This document shows, in pieces, positions 44,972-54,554 of a stretch of 64,000 nt of DNA; position 1 is the stretch's first letter, and each line of letters begins with the position of its first letter. The notes beneath the pieces are model-generated. The model saw only the letters and a list, made by a program, of their open reading frames with translations, searched no databases and had not been told where the DNA came from. The translations under genes were made by a program, and so were the position numbers. The stretch is from CAG-632 sp963626805 (GTDB lineage Bacteria > Bacillota > Clostridia > Lachnospirales > Lachnospiraceae), in contig CAVFXS010000066.1 in the NCBI GenBank assembly GCA_963626805.1, positions 76,351 through 140,350 on the forward strand, in the 5' to 3' direction.

Positions 44972-46231
44972 ATGATAGAAATAGGCAAATTATCAAATGG
45001 AATTCGAACCGTAATCGAAACAGTGCCCAATGTACGTTCAGTTGCATTGGGCATTTATGTTGAAATCGGTTCTGCATACGAAACAGAACAAAATAATGGA
45101 ATATCGCATATGATCGAGCATATGCTGTTCAAGGGAACAGAAACAAGGTCTGCGCATGAGATAGCAATCGAAACGGCACGTCTCGGAGATGATCTCAATG
45201 CGTATACAGCAAAAGAGGTTACATGCTTTTATGCAAGAGTGCTGGATGAACAGCTGCCGGCAATTGTGGAGATCCTTGGGGACATGCTGTCGCATTCTGT
45301 ATTCCGGAAAGAAGATCTGGAGAAGGAAAAGGGAATCATTCTGGACGAGATTGATATGTATGAGGATTCGCCGGAGGACATGGTTCAGGAACAGTTTCAG
45401 AAGCTGACCTGGCGGGATGATCCGCTGGGATATATTATTTCCGGGAAAGAGGAAAATGTCAGACGGATTTCCAGAGAAGAACTGATGCAATTCTGGAAGG
45501 AGACTTATATTGCGGAACGGATTCTGATATCGGTAGCCGGGAATGTGGATCCGGAGCAGGTGAAGGATTTGCTGGAGCGTCATTTTTCATCCATACCGCA
45601 TGGTACTTATCAGAGAAAGACTGAGGTTCCGGTGTACTATCCAGTCCGGCAGGTGTTTCAGAAGGAAACAGAGCAGATTCATCTGTGCATGGGATTCCTT
45701 GGAATCAGTCATACGGACAGCCGAAGCTATATTCTGTCCATGGCGAACAGTATCCTGGGTGGAAGCTCCTGCTCCCGGTTGTTTCAGCAGATCCGGGAAG
45801 AACAGGGACATTGCTACAGCATTTATTCGTATGGAAGCTCTTATCGAACAACAGGAACAATTCAGATTTATGCAGGAATGAATCCGGAACATGTGGCAGA
45901 TGTATGCAGCGGGATTCTGGATGTGATCCGGAAGCTACAGGAGACCGGCCCGACAGAGGAGGAAATCAGGCAGACATTATCACAGATTCGCTCAGAGCTT
46001 TATCTGTCTATGGAAAATACACATAACCGGATGAATCATAATGCCCGCAGCTTTCTTTATTATGACCGTTTTATCTCACCGGAGGAGATGCTCGCCGAGC
46101 TGGAGAAAATCCAGAAAGAGGATCTGCTTCAGTTTATGCGGGAGTTTCTGAACGGTGAACAGCTTGGAATCACTTTGATGGGGGATATTCAGGAGCATCC
46201 GGAAATAAAAAATATCATTTTCGGCATTTAA
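44972..46231 (+). CDS. M16 family zinc metallopeptidase
   Basis: 419 residues, pitrilysin/insulinase type. The inverted zinc motif HMIEHMLFKG has His46, Glu49 and His50; the third ligand is probably in GIILDEIDMYEDSPEDM. The second half is the inactive M16_C domain. Related to YmxG/MlpA processing proteases of Firmicutes. No signal peptide, so cytoplasmic. Follows xerD by 11 nt. Confidence 0.9.
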   Translation: MIEIGKLSNGIRTVIETVPNVRSVALGIYVEIGSAYETEQNNGISHMIEHMLFKGTETRSAHEIAIETARLGDDLNAYTAKEVTCFYARVLDEQLPAIVEILGDMLSHSVFRKEDLEKEKGIILDEIDMYEDSPEDMVQEQFQKLTWRDDPLGYIISGKEENVRRISREELMQFWKETYIAERILISVAGNVDPEQVKDLLERHFSSIPHGTYQRKTEVPVYYPVRQVFQKETEQIHLCMGFLGISHTDSRSYILSMANSILGGSSCSRLFQQIREEQGHCYSIYSYGSSYRTTGTIQIYAGMNPEHVADVCSGILDVIRKLQETGPTEEEIRQTLSQIRSELYLSMENTHNRMNHNARSFLYYDRFISPEEMLAELEKIQKEDLLQFMREFLNGEQLGITLMGDIQEHPEIKNIIFGI

Positions 46232-46306
46232 AACACAGTTTAGACGTATTTTTTCGGTATTATATTCAGAAATGAATGTCCAGAAGAGTTATAAGGAGGG
46301 ACAGAT

Positions 46307-47269
46307 ATGCTGCTTGTAAAGAATTTGGTAAAGACCTATGGAAAGAATGAGGCATTAAAGGGCATCAGCTTTCATATAGAGAAAGGACAGATCGTAGGTC
46401 TTTTAGGTCCGAATGGTGCAGGAAAATCAACAACCATGAATATTGTGACCGGATACCTGGCACCGACATCGGGGGAGATTAAGATTCATGGAATCGATCT
46501 CCTGGAGAATCCAAGGAAAGCCAGAAAAGAGCTTGGTTATCTGCCGGAGCAACCGCCACTGTATACAGATATGACGGTGGAGGAATATCTGAAGTTTGTC
46601 TGCTGTCTGAAAGGAAGCAAAAACAACCATACAGCAAAGGAAGAGACAGAGAAGCTGATGGCGCAGACGAATCTGACAGAATATAGAAATATGATCATAA
46701 AACAGTTGTCAAAGGGCTATCGGCAGAGGGTTGGAATGGCACAGGCACTGGCAGGAGATCCGCCATTACTGATACTGGATGAGCCGATGGTTGGTCTGGA
46801 TCCGAACCAGATCATTGAGATGCGGGAGCTGATCCGATCTCTGGCCGGAAGCCATACCATAATCATCAGCTCGCATATTTTATCAGAGATTGAATCTATC
46901 TGTGATCATATTTTGATTCTGAATCAGGGACAGGTGACAGCGGAAAGCGAGACGAAGAAGCTGGAAGACGAGAATACGGATACCAGCCATATCCGTATGG
47001 TCTTAAAGGGCGACAAGGCAGAGATCAGCCGGCTGCTGCGGAATACAGAGCTGTTAAAGGAGATTCAGGCCATAAAGGAAACAGAGTCCGGTGTCTATGA
47101 GGTCCGGGCACTGGCAGCCGCAGGGGATGAGGATGTCAGAGATGCTTTATTTGTTCTGTTAGCCCAGAATCAGATCGTGGTTTACAGCCTGAATATAGAA
47201 CACCTGACACTGGAAGATATCTTCATTAAGCTGACAGGGAAGGAGGAGAAAAATGAAAGCAATATATAA
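46307..47269 (+). CDS. ABC transporter ATP-binding protein (ABC-2/GldA type)
   Basis: 320 residues. Walker A GPNGAGKS, signature LSKGYRQRVGMAQAL, Walker B LLILDEPMVGLDP, and switch His in IIISSHILSEIE. The C-terminal 90 residues are a family-specific extension. It powers the permease encoded next; the two genes overlap by 17 nt. A TATATT at 46261 could be a -10 element but the -35 is weak. Substrate unknown. Confidence 0.93.
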   Translation: MLLVKNLVKTYGKNEALKGISFHIEKGQIVGLLGPNGAGKSTTMNIVTGYLAPTSGEIKIHGIDLLENPRKARKELGYLPEQPPLYTDMTVEEYLKFVCCLKGSKNNHTAKEETEKLMAQTNLTEYRNMIIKQLSKGYRQRVGMAQALAGDPPLLILDEPMVGLDPNQIIEMRELIRSLAGSHTIIISSHILSEIESICDHILILNQGQVTAESETKKLEDENTDTSHIRMVLKGDKAEISRLLRNTELLKEIQAIKETESGVYEVRALAAAGDEDVRDALFVLLAQNQIVVYSLNIEHLTLEDIFIKLTGKEEKNESNI

Positions 47270-48128
47270 ACGGGAGATTGGGGCTTATTTTCGGTCCATG
47301 CAGGCTTACATATTTCTTGCCTTGTTTGTCTGTATCACAGGTGTGTTTTTTTCAATTGTTAATATTTCCTATGGATATAATGATTTTGCCGGATATGTTT
47401 TAAGCAACACCTATTATATGCTGTTTATTTATGCAATCGTGATACCGATCCTTACCATGCGTATGTTTGCAGAAGAGAAAAAGCAGAAGACGGATCAACT
47501 GCTGCTGACCGCACCGGTATCGGTATGGGAGATTGTGCTCGGTAAGTATCTGGCATGTATTACGGTATTTTTGATCGGAGTTGCGATTATCAGTATTTTC
47601 CCGGTGATTATCGGTATTTGGGGCAGTATTCCGATTGCAAATACGATCAGCGGGTACATCGGAATGATTTTGTTTTCTGCCTGCATGATGGCACTTGGTA
47701 CGTTGATATCCAGTCTGACCGAGGAGCCGGTAATATCCGGAATTGTGAGTGCTGTGGCAGGACTTCTGGTCATGTTTTTCAGCAGCCTGGTTTCCATACT
47801 GCCGGAAGGAGCAGTACCGACCCTGATCTTCTTTGGCGTTTTGGTAGTTGCGATTGCGGTAATCTTTTATCTGGATACCAGAAAAATACAGATATCGGGA
47901 ATTGCTCTTTTTGTCGGAGCAGCTGTAACGGCCGGACTTTATTTCTGGAAGAAGGACTGGTTTGTTTATGGACTGACCTCCAGTCTGAACTGGCTGTCTC
48001 TTGAAAAACGATATGAAGAGTTCTTAAATGGTATGGTGAATTTGTCATCGGTTATTTATATGCTGAGTGTATGTGCAGTTTGTCTGTTCCTGACAACCTG
48101 TATCATCAGAAGACGCAGATGGAGATAG
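47253..48128 (+). CDS. ABC-2 type permease
   Basis: 291 residues with about seven hydrophobic segments (YIFLALFVCITGVFFSI, YAIVIPILTMRMFAEEKKQK, ISGYIGMILFSACMMALGTL). The TMRMFAEEKKQKTDQLLLTA stretch is typical of gliding-type ABC-2 permeases (GldF/NosY class). Works with the ATPase before it and the GldG-like protein after it. Substrate unknown. Confidence 0.9.
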   Translation: MKAIYKREIGAYFRSMQAYIFLALFVCITGVFFSIVNISYGYNDFAGYVLSNTYYMLFIYAIVIPILTMRMFAEEKKQKTDQLLLTAPVSVWEIVLGKYLACITVFLIGVAIISIFPVIIGIWGSIPIANTISGYIGMILFSACMMALGTLISSLTEEPVISGIVSAVAGLLVMFFSSLVSILPEGAVPTLIFFGVLVVAIAVIFYLDTRKIQISGIALFVGAAVTAGLYFWKKDWFVYGLTSSLNWLSLEKRYEEFLNGMVNLSSVIYMLSVCAVCLFLTTCIIRRRRWR

Positions 48129-48140
48129 GAGGTGGATGAT

Positions 48141-49742
48141 ATGGAAAAGCGGGAAACAGAAAACCAAAATATGGAAAATGAAAACATAGAGAATCAGAAT
48201 GTAGAGGCAGAGACTGGAGAAAACCAGACAGAAGAAAAGAGAGAAAATCGGAATGCAGAAGATCAGACAGAAAATCAGGGTGCAGAGAATCCGGAAGACG
48301 AGACAGCTGTGGCAGGAGAGAATGAACAGACAGAGAAGAAGCATAATCAGAAATTACGGCTGGGACTTACTTCCTCACTGGCAGTAGTGCTGGTTCTGAT
48401 CGTAGCGATTGCCGGAAATCTTCTGGTTGAAAAGCTGCAGATATCCTGGGATCTGTCTCAGGAGGGTGTTTATACGATTTCTGATCAGACGAAGAGCATT
48501 CTAAAGGGACTGGAGCAGGATATCACCGTTTATGTACTGGATTCGGAAGAAGGCTTCCCGATCGGCTATGCGCAGATCCTTCAGCAGTATACGAAAAACA
48601 GTTCCCACATTCAGATTGCATACCGGGAGCTGAGTTTATATCCGAACTTTGCATATGACTACATTGACAGTGCAACAACGATCAATAAGGACAGCATCAT
48701 CGTGGTATGTGGTGACAAGCATGTGTATCTGGATTCGGATGAATATACCAGTGTGGGGGCAGGGAATAACGGAACCTATCAGACATCCCTGAATTTTGAA
48801 CCGCTGCTGACCTCTGCTATCAATTCTGTGAATGATGGAGAGTCCTCTGTAATCTATCAGACAACTGGACATAATGAGCTGGAGTTTTCTTCCTCTATAC
48901 AGACTGCAATTCTGCGTGATAATTATACCTTGAAGGATTTGTCACTGCTTAATCTGGATGCAGTTCCGGAGGATGCGGATATCTTACTGATCAATTCGCC
49001 GACCTCTGATTTCTCAAAGGAGGACTGCGATAAGGTTAAGAGCTATATAGAGAATGGCGGAAAGGTGTACTTCATCATGGAAGCCACGATTGTGCTGGAG
49101 AATCTGGAGGATCTGATGGAAACCTATGGAATCCGGGCCGAAGAGGGAATCGTAATGGAACAGGACAGCTCCCGGATATACGGAGATACACCGACCTATA
49201 TGATTCCGGTTATAAATGATACAGAGATAACGAAGAAGCAATATGAGGCAAATCTGGCTCTGTTAGTTCCGGTTGCAAAGGGATTAACGGAGAAAACCGG
49301 TACCGGACGGACAATTACAGGTCTGCTTTCAACCTCAAACTATGCATTTTCCAAGGTGAATCTGGATTCGGAATATTTATCCAGAGAGGATTCGGATATT
49401 ACCGGCCCGTTTTATCTGGCGGCCTTATCGGAAAAAGAAGGAAGCGGCAGTCTGATCGTACTGGCATCCTCTAACATGTGTACCGATCAGGTGGATGAGG
49501 TTGTTTCCGGTAATAATGTGGATTTTCTTCTGAACGGATTTAATTATCTGATCGGGGATACCGATAAGATGTCTATCCGCAGTAAAGAAATACAGTATGA
49601 TGTGAGTGTATATACAACCGCACAGACAAGAATCATCAGTGTGGTTGCGGAGTGGGGGATTCCGGCTCTGATTCTGGCAGTCGGAATTGCTTTGGTCCTG
49701 AGACGGAAACGGCATTCGAGACCGCTTACTACAGAAGGATAG
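48141..49742 (+). CDS. GldG-family ABC transporter auxiliary protein
   Basis: 533 residues with a membrane segment near 76-98 (SLAVVLVLIVAIAGNLLVEK) and another near the C-terminus (IPALILAVGIALVLRRKR). Between them is an extracytoplasmic domain of the GldG/DUF7088 type (LSQEGVYTISDQTKSILKGL, QTTGHNELEF). The first 70 residues are an unusual Asn/Glu/Gln repeat (ENQN, ENEN). ATG 48141 has AGGAGG 8 nt upstream; GTG 48132 lies within that site. GldFG homologues in non-gliding Firmicutes have no settled role. Confidence 0.85.
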   Translation: MEKRETENQNMENENIENQNVEAETGENQTEEKRENRNAEDQTENQGAENPEDETAVAGENEQTEKKHNQKLRLGLTSSLAVVLVLIVAIAGNLLVEKLQISWDLSQEGVYTISDQTKSILKGLEQDITVYVLDSEEGFPIGYAQILQQYTKNSSHIQIAYRELSLYPNFAYDYIDSATTINKDSIIVVCGDKHVYLDSDEYTSVGAGNNGTYQTSLNFEPLLTSAINSVNDGESSVIYQTTGHNELEFSSSIQTAILRDNYTLKDLSLLNLDAVPEDADILLINSPTSDFSKEDCDKVKSYIENGGKVYFIMEATIVLENLEDLMETYGIRAEEGIVMEQDSSRIYGDTPTYMIPVINDTEITKKQYEANLALLVPVAKGLTEKTGTGRTITGLLSTSNYAFSKVNLDSEYLSREDSDITGPFYLAALSEKEGSGSLIVLASSNMCTDQVDEVVSGNNVDFLLNGFNYLIGDTDKMSIRSKEIQYDVSVYTTAQTRIISVVAEWGIPALILAVGIALVLRRKRHSRPLTTEG

Positions 49743-49743
49743 C

Positions 49744-51072
49744 TTATTTCGTGTGGCGGTGAATTGTAATCAGAAGCAGCACAGTCTGCAACAGATAACT
49801 GAGCATCATTCCCCACATATACCCGGTCAGACCGATCTGCGGAACCAGCATCAGAATGCAGGCAATTCGGATCGCAATGCTGATTATGGAATATAACAGA
49901 TTTTTTCCTGCAAGGCCAAGGCCGTTCATAATACTGGCGAGGCTGGTGGAAAGATAAATAAAAGGACATAGTAATGCAAATCGGAAAAGGAGTTCTCCGG
50001 CAGTGATACTCTGAAACAGAAGCTGTCCGGACCATTTTCCGAGGAACAGCAGAAACAGACTGCTGAGAACTCCGATGATTAGGCAGAAGGAAACACTCTT
50101 GCGAATGATACCGGATAGTGCATGGCTATGTTCTTTTTTATGTTCCGAAGAAATGGCAGGCAGCAGCATGGTGGCAAGGGAAGAGGTTAAGGTTGTCGGG
50201 AACATAATACAGGGCAGGACCATTCCCGTTAAGGTACCGTACAGGATCAGAGCATGATCGCCGTTTTTCAGATAAAGATTCAGCATATGGGGAATCAGGA
50301 TGGCTTCCAGACCCTGCAGACCGGTCAAAGACAGTCGGTTGATTGTAAGAGGGATGGCGTCGGTTAACAGCTCTCTGTGATAAAAGCGGGAGGGATGAGA
50401 GGCACAATCACTGCCCGGAGAACTGCTTTTTAAGAACTGTTTGTAATGGTGAAGATAACAGAATAACAGCAGGCAGCAGGAGGCAAGTTCACCGGCTACG
50501 ATTCCCCAGACGGCAAAATATGCCTTTGGGGCAGTCAGGGAGAAAACCGTGACGGAAAGAAGATACACACTGCCTATTTTGGCAAGCTGCTCAATAAATT
50601 GTCCCCATGCCGTTTCCGCAGATCTTTGAATACCGATGAAATAACCGGAAAGACATCCCTTTACGGATACGAAAGGAAATGCCAGGGTTAAGATCTTCAG
50701 GCAGGATACACATTCAGCGGAATGAAGAAGCTGATAGCTGATAGGTTCTACCAGAAAGAACGTAGCAAGACTGCACAGCACGGAAAGAAGAAAAGAAAGA
50801 CGGACGGCATGCCGTAACAGACAATGAGCAGCAGAGGCATTGCAATCAGGACGGGCAATCTGTCTGGTCAGAGCAGTCTGGATTCCCTGACAGCAGAAGC
50901 TGAAAATGACCATGTATACAGGAAAGACCATCTGATAAATTCCAAGTTCTCTGGCACCGAACAGGTTTGTAAGGAATATTCTATTATAAAATCCTAAAAA
51001 GCGTGAAAGTATTCCGGCAAAGGTAAGAATCAAAGTCCCTCTGATAATTGATTTTTGAGCAGAAGCAGACAT
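49744..51072 (-). CDS. SpoVB/MurJ-like polysaccharide flippase
   Basis: 442 residues, about 14 hydrophobic segments, MATE/MOP flippase type. N-terminal IRGTLILTFAGILSRFLGFY with the conserved Arg, and GIYQMVFPVY, resemble Stage V sporulation protein B and related lipid-linked glycan exporters. It may flip a peptidoglycan precursor during cortex formation, but other exporters of this family are possible. Transcribed divergently from the cysteine desulfurase; its 3' end abuts the GldG-like gene. Confidence 0.8.
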   Translation of the reverse strand: MSASAQKSIIRGTLILTFAGILSRFLGFYNRIFLTNLFGARELGIYQMVFPVYMVIFSFCCQGIQTALTRQIARPDCNASAAHCLLRHAVRLSFLLSVLCSLATFFLVEPISYQLLHSAECVSCLKILTLAFPFVSVKGCLSGYFIGIQRSAETAWGQFIEQLAKIGSVYLLSVTVFSLTAPKAYFAVWGIVAGELASCCLLLFCYLHHYKQFLKSSSPGSDCASHPSRFYHRELLTDAIPLTINRLSLTGLQGLEAILIPHMLNLYLKNGDHALILYGTLTGMVLPCIMFPTTLTSSLATMLLPAISSEHKKEHSHALSGIIRKSVSFCLIIGVLSSLFLLFLGKWSGQLLFQSITAGELLFRFALLCPFIYLSTSLASIMNGLGLAGKNLLYSIISIAIRIACILMLVPQIGLTGYMWGMMLSYLLQTVLLLITIHRHTK

Positions 51073-51151
51073 AATGAGATACCTTGAAATTACTTATTTA
51101 TCATTATATGGAAATTCGGCAGGAATATGCAGGAGCGGGAGTTGATATCTT

Positions 51152-52333
51152 ATGGAAATTTATATGGATCATGCGGCAACTACGGCGGTACATCCGGCGG
51201 TCTTACAGGAAATGGAACCTTATTTTACGGAAAAGTACTATAACCCATCCGGAAATTACCGGCTCGGGCAGGCAGTGAAGCAGACTCTGTATCAGATGCG
51301 GGAGCGGATTGCTGCCGTTATCGGTGCAGAGCCGGGGGAAATATTTTTTACAGGCGGAGGAACAGAGTCAGATAACTGGGTGATCCAGTCCTATGGACAG
51401 GAGCGGGAGAAAGGGCATATTATAACCACACGGATAGAGCATCATGCCATTGGACATTCCTGTAAAAGGCTGGAGCGTCAGGGCGGAAGTGTAACATATC
51501 TGAATACTGATAAGCGGGGCAGGGTACACCTCTCAGATGTCCGGCAGGCAATCCGGAAAGAAACCTCCCTGATTTCTATTATGTATGCAAACAATGAGAT
51601 CGGCACCATACAGCCGGTTTCGGAAATTGGGGCACTGGCAAAGGAATATGGCATTCCCTTTCATACAGATGCGGTTCAGGCCTGTGGTCAGGTTCCGATT
51701 CACGTAAAACGGCAAGGGATCAAGCTGATGAGTGCCAGCGCACATAAGTTTCACGGTCCGAAGGGTACGGGATTCTTATATGCCGAACAGGGAATAAAAT
51801 TATATAATCTGTTAGAAGGCGGTGCACAGGAAAGTGGTATCCGTTCCGGGACAGAAAATGTACCGGGGATCGTCGGAATGGCAGCAGCCCTGGAGCTGGC
51901 ATCCCGTACCATGGAAGCAAGGATGCAGGAGGAAACGAAGCTGCGGGATTATATGATCACCAGAATTGTCCGGGAGATTCCATATGCAAGATTAAACGGG
52001 CATAGCTGGTATCGTCTGCCAAACAATATAAATGTTGCATTTCGGTTTGTAAACAGTGTGCCGTTACTGGTGTGGCTGGATATGAACGGAATCTGTGCAT
52101 CCGGAGGTTCGGCCTGCAATTCCGGTTCTACAAAGCCTTCGCATGTCATTGAAGCGATTCAGGTGCCGGATGAATACAAACAGGGAGTGATCCGGCTGAC
52201 GATCGGAGAGGAGAATACAAAAGAAGACGCAGACCGTGTCGTGGGACTGTTAAAGACCAAGATACAGGAGCTGCGTCTGCAATCACCGGAGTATGAAGAT
52301 TTTATGCGAAACAGTAAACCGTCAGCTGAGTGA
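51152..52333 (+). CDS. Cysteine desulfurase, NifS/IscS type
   Basis: 393 residues. PLP lysine Lys199 in SASAHKFHGPKGTG, PLP pocket ANNEIGTIQP and FHTDAVQACG, and catalytic Cys322 in SGGSACNSGS. The Ser/Gly-rich active loop is of the class I (NifS/IscS) type. It supplies sulfur for Fe-S clusters or tRNA thiolation. No scaffold gene or mnmA lies next to it. Overlaps the opposite-strand HisJ gene by 12 nt at the 3' end. Confidence 0.92.
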   Translation: MEIYMDHAATTAVHPAVLQEMEPYFTEKYYNPSGNYRLGQAVKQTLYQMRERIAAVIGAEPGEIFFTGGGTESDNWVIQSYGQEREKGHIITTRIEHHAIGHSCKRLERQGGSVTYLNTDKRGRVHLSDVRQAIRKETSLISIMYANNEIGTIQPVSEIGALAKEYGIPFHTDAVQACGQVPIHVKRQGIKLMSASAHKFHGPKGTGFLYAEQGIKLYNLLEGGAQESGIRSGTENVPGIVGMAAALELASRTMEARMQEETKLRDYMITRIVREIPYARLNGHSWYRLPNNINVAFRFVNSVPLLVWLDMNGICASGGSACNSGSTKPSHVIEAIQVPDEYKQGVIRLTIGEENTKEDADRVVGLLKTKIQELRLQSPEYEDFMRNSKPSAE

Positions 52334-53134
52334 AATAAATTCCGGCTTTCGGTTCTGAAATACGCAATAATAACGGAAGCCGCAATTCTTCAACAGGGCT
52401 TCCGCAACATCGAAGCCATAGGCGAAATACTGTGGCTGATGTGCATCGCTTCCGACCGTGATGATTTCACCCCCCATGGATTTATACATGGAAAGGATAT
52501 CACGGTGCGGATGCGGATATCCCAGTCCCTTATAAAGTCCGGCGGTATTGATCTCAATGCCTTTTCCCTGATAGATCAGATTCTTAAAGATGGTCTCAAA
52601 GATATCGGCATAATCACTGAACTTCCAGTCCTGATTCTTGGAAGGACCGTAGCGGACAACATAATCCAGATGACCATACACATCATAGTTCTGAAATACC
52701 TTTGTATTCTCATAAATGGATTCGAAATATTCCCGGTACGCCTCTGTCTGGGAACGGTCCTCATAATAGGCTGGGTAGTAAGGATCCATGCCACGGACCA
52801 GATGCGAGGAGCCGATGATAAAATCAAAAGCATGACCGGATGCATAAGCCTCCAGCTTATCTGCAATATGGGACATCAGTCCAAGCTCTACACCGGTTCT
52901 TACGGTAATCTGATCTCGGTACTGCGCAGCCAGCTCTGTCAGACGTGCCAGATAGACCGGGGTATCCAGCTGGAAATCCATTCCGTCGGCTGTGTTCACC
53001 GGAAAATCAATATCATGGTGATCGGTCAGATAAAAATATTTCATTCCGCAGGCAATCGCACGCTCCAGCATGGTTGTAACGGGTGCTTCGGAATCACTTG
53101 AAAATTCAGAATGCACATGACAATCTGCAAGCAT
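52322..53134 (-). CDS. HisJ-type PHP-domain histidinol-phosphatase
   Basis: 270 residues, PHP fold. Metal-binding motifs DCHVHSEFSSDS, LTDHHDIDFP, GVELGL, SSHLV, and C-terminal GSDAHQP are all present. This pattern fits HisJ, which removes phosphate from histidinol phosphate; related PHP phosphoesterases with other substrates cannot be excluded, and no his genes lie nearby. Good AGGAGG site on the minus strand. Confidence 0.85.
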   Translation of the reverse strand: MLADCHVHSEFSSDSEAPVTTMLERAIACGMKYFYLTDHHDIDFPVNTADGMDFQLDTPVYLARLTELAAQYRDQITVRTGVELGLMSHIADKLEAYASGHAFDFIIGSSHLVRGMDPYYPAYYEDRSQTEAYREYFESIYENTKVFQNYDVYGHLDYVVRYGPSKNQDWKFSDYADIFETIFKNLIYQGKGIEINTAGLYKGLGYPHPHRDILSMYKSMGGEIITVGSDAHQPQYFAYGFDVAEALLKNCGFRYYCVFQNRKPEFISLS

Positions 53135-53255
53135 AATGAAAACCTCCTGTTCTGATAATTCTATTTATAAATCAGTTTTTATAATCTCACAGGATTCAGT
53201 TTATCATAAAAAGAAGAATGGAAAAAGCACAAAAAAAATCTTTTTATAAATAGAC

Positions 53256-53284
53256 TTGAAATTTTTTACCAAAGACGGTATTAT
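53256..53284 (+). promoter_or_regulatory. Sigma-A promoter of gap
   Basis: TTGAAA (53256-53261), 17 nt, TATTAT (53279-53284). The start codon is 83 nt further on, leaving a leader with a dyad. Confidence 0.7.
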
Positions 53285-53309
53285 ATTGATGTAAAAGCCA
53301 TGTTTAATA

Positions 53310-53325
53310 ACCGTCATCTGACGGT
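53310..53325. promoter_or_regulatory. Dyad in the gap leader, possible operator
   Basis: ACCGTCA-TC-TGACGGT is a perfect 7-bp inverted repeat about 20 nt downstream of the expected start. The half ACGGTAT also occurs overlapping the -10 element (53275-53281). Confidence 0.45.
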
Positions 53326-53366
53326 ATATTATAAATTAATATTCACTTTATAGGAGGAATTTTCAA

Positions 53367-54404
53367 ATGGCAGTAAAAGTAGCGATTAATGGTTTTGGAC
53401 GTATTGGTCGTCTGGCATTCAGACAGATGTTCGGAGCAGAAGGATATGAAGTTGTTGCAATCAACGATTTAACAAAGCCTTCTATGCTTGCAGATCTTCT
53501 CAAGTATGATACAGCACAGGGTGGATACTGTGGTAAGATCGGTGAGAACCTTCATACAGTTTCAGCTGATGATGAGGCTAACACAATCACAGTAGATGGT
53601 AAGACCCTTACAATCTACAAGGAAGCAGATGCAAATAACCTTCCTTGGGGTAAGATTGGTGTAGATGTAGTTCTTGAGTGTACTGGTTTCTACTGCTCAA
53701 AGGATAAGTCTATGGCTCATATTAATGCAGGGGCTAAGAAGGTTGTTATCTCAGCGCCGGCTGGTAATGATCTGAAGACTATCGTATTCTCGGTTAATCA
53801 GGATACTTTAACAGCGGATGATCAGATCATCTCTGCCGCTTCTTGTACAACAAACTGTCTTGCACCTATGGCTAAGGCATTGAATGATTACGCTCCAATC
53901 CAGTCAGGTATCATGTCTACAATTCATGCTTACACAGGTGATCAGATGATCCTTGACGGACCACACAGAAAGGGCGACTTAAGAAGAGCAAGAGCAGGTG
54001 CTGCGAATATCGTTCCTAACTCAACAGGTGCTGCTAAGGCAATTGGCCTGGTTATTCCAGAGTTAAATGGCAAGTTAATCGGATCAGCTCAGAGAGTTCC
54101 GGTTCCAACAGGTTCTACAACAATCTTAACTGCAGTAGTTAAGGGTGCTGATGTAACAGTTGATGGAATCAACGCTGCTATGAAGGCTGCTGAATCAGAG
54201 TCATTCGGTTACAACACAGATCCAATCGTATCTTCAGATGTTATCGGTATGAGATATGGCTCATTATTTGATGCTACTCAGACTATGGTATCTAAGATTG
54301 CTGATGATTTATATGAGGTACAGGTAGTTTCTTGGTATGATAACGAGAACTCATACACAAGCCAGATGGTTCGTACAATTAAGTACTTTGCTGAATTAGC
54401 ATAA
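53367..54404 (+). CDS. gap: Glyceraldehyde-3-phosphate dehydrogenase
   Basis: 345 residues. NAD-binding GFGRIGR and IND (Asp34, NAD preference), catalytic Cys160 in SAASCTTNCLAP, and WYDNENSYTSQMV near the end. Catalytic glycolytic form. Codon choice is strongly biased to CGT/AGA, GGT, GCT and AAG, as in very highly expressed genes. Own promoter and strong terminator. Confidence 0.97.
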   Translation: MAVKVAINGFGRIGRLAFRQMFGAEGYEVVAINDLTKPSMLADLLKYDTAQGGYCGKIGENLHTVSADDEANTITVDGKTLTIYKEADANNLPWGKIGVDVVLECTGFYCSKDKSMAHINAGAKKVVISAPAGNDLKTIVFSVNQDTLTADDQIISAASCTTNCLAPMAKALNDYAPIQSGIMSTIHAYTGDQMILDGPHRKGDLRRARAGAANIVPNSTGAAKAIGLVIPELNGKLIGSAQRVPVPTGSTTILTAVVKGADVTVDGINAAMKAAESESFGYNTDPIVSSDVIGMRYGSLFDATQTMVSKIADDLYEVQVVSWYDNENSYTSQMVRTIKYFAELA

Positions 54405-54429
54405 TCCTGGTTGAATATTAATTGACCTT

Positions 54430-54465
54430 AAGGGTCCGGTCTTCATGGACCGGACCCTTTTTTTT
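54430..54465 (+). terminator. Rho-independent terminator of gap
   Basis: Perfect 12-bp stem AAGGGTCCGGTC (54430-54441) with GACCGGACCCTT (54448-54459), 6-nt loop, followed by a run of T to 54465. Confidence 0.95.
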
Positions 54466-54486
54466 CACGAAGGCATGAGCCTTGCA

Positions 54487-54548
54487 CGAACATATATATC
54501 ACGTGCGTCGGGTGCTTGCACACAGTACGCACGTGATATATGTGTTCG
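54487..54548. repeat. Large inverted repeat (22-bp arms) in the gap-pgk spacer
   Basis: Arms 54487-54508 and 54527-54548 pair over 22 positions with one G-T pair, around an 18-nt loop. Core of the arm is ATCACGTGCGT. No T-run. It lies directly before the tandem repeat, together filling most of the 429-bp intergenic region, in which I see no gene. Confidence 0.85.
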
Positions 54549-54554
54549 TATAGG

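Noticed and set aside
52439..53101. 220-codon plus-strand frame opposite the PHP phosphatase gene
   Set aside because: The minus-strand gene has complete metal-binding motifs and a good ribosome site; the plus frame has neither.
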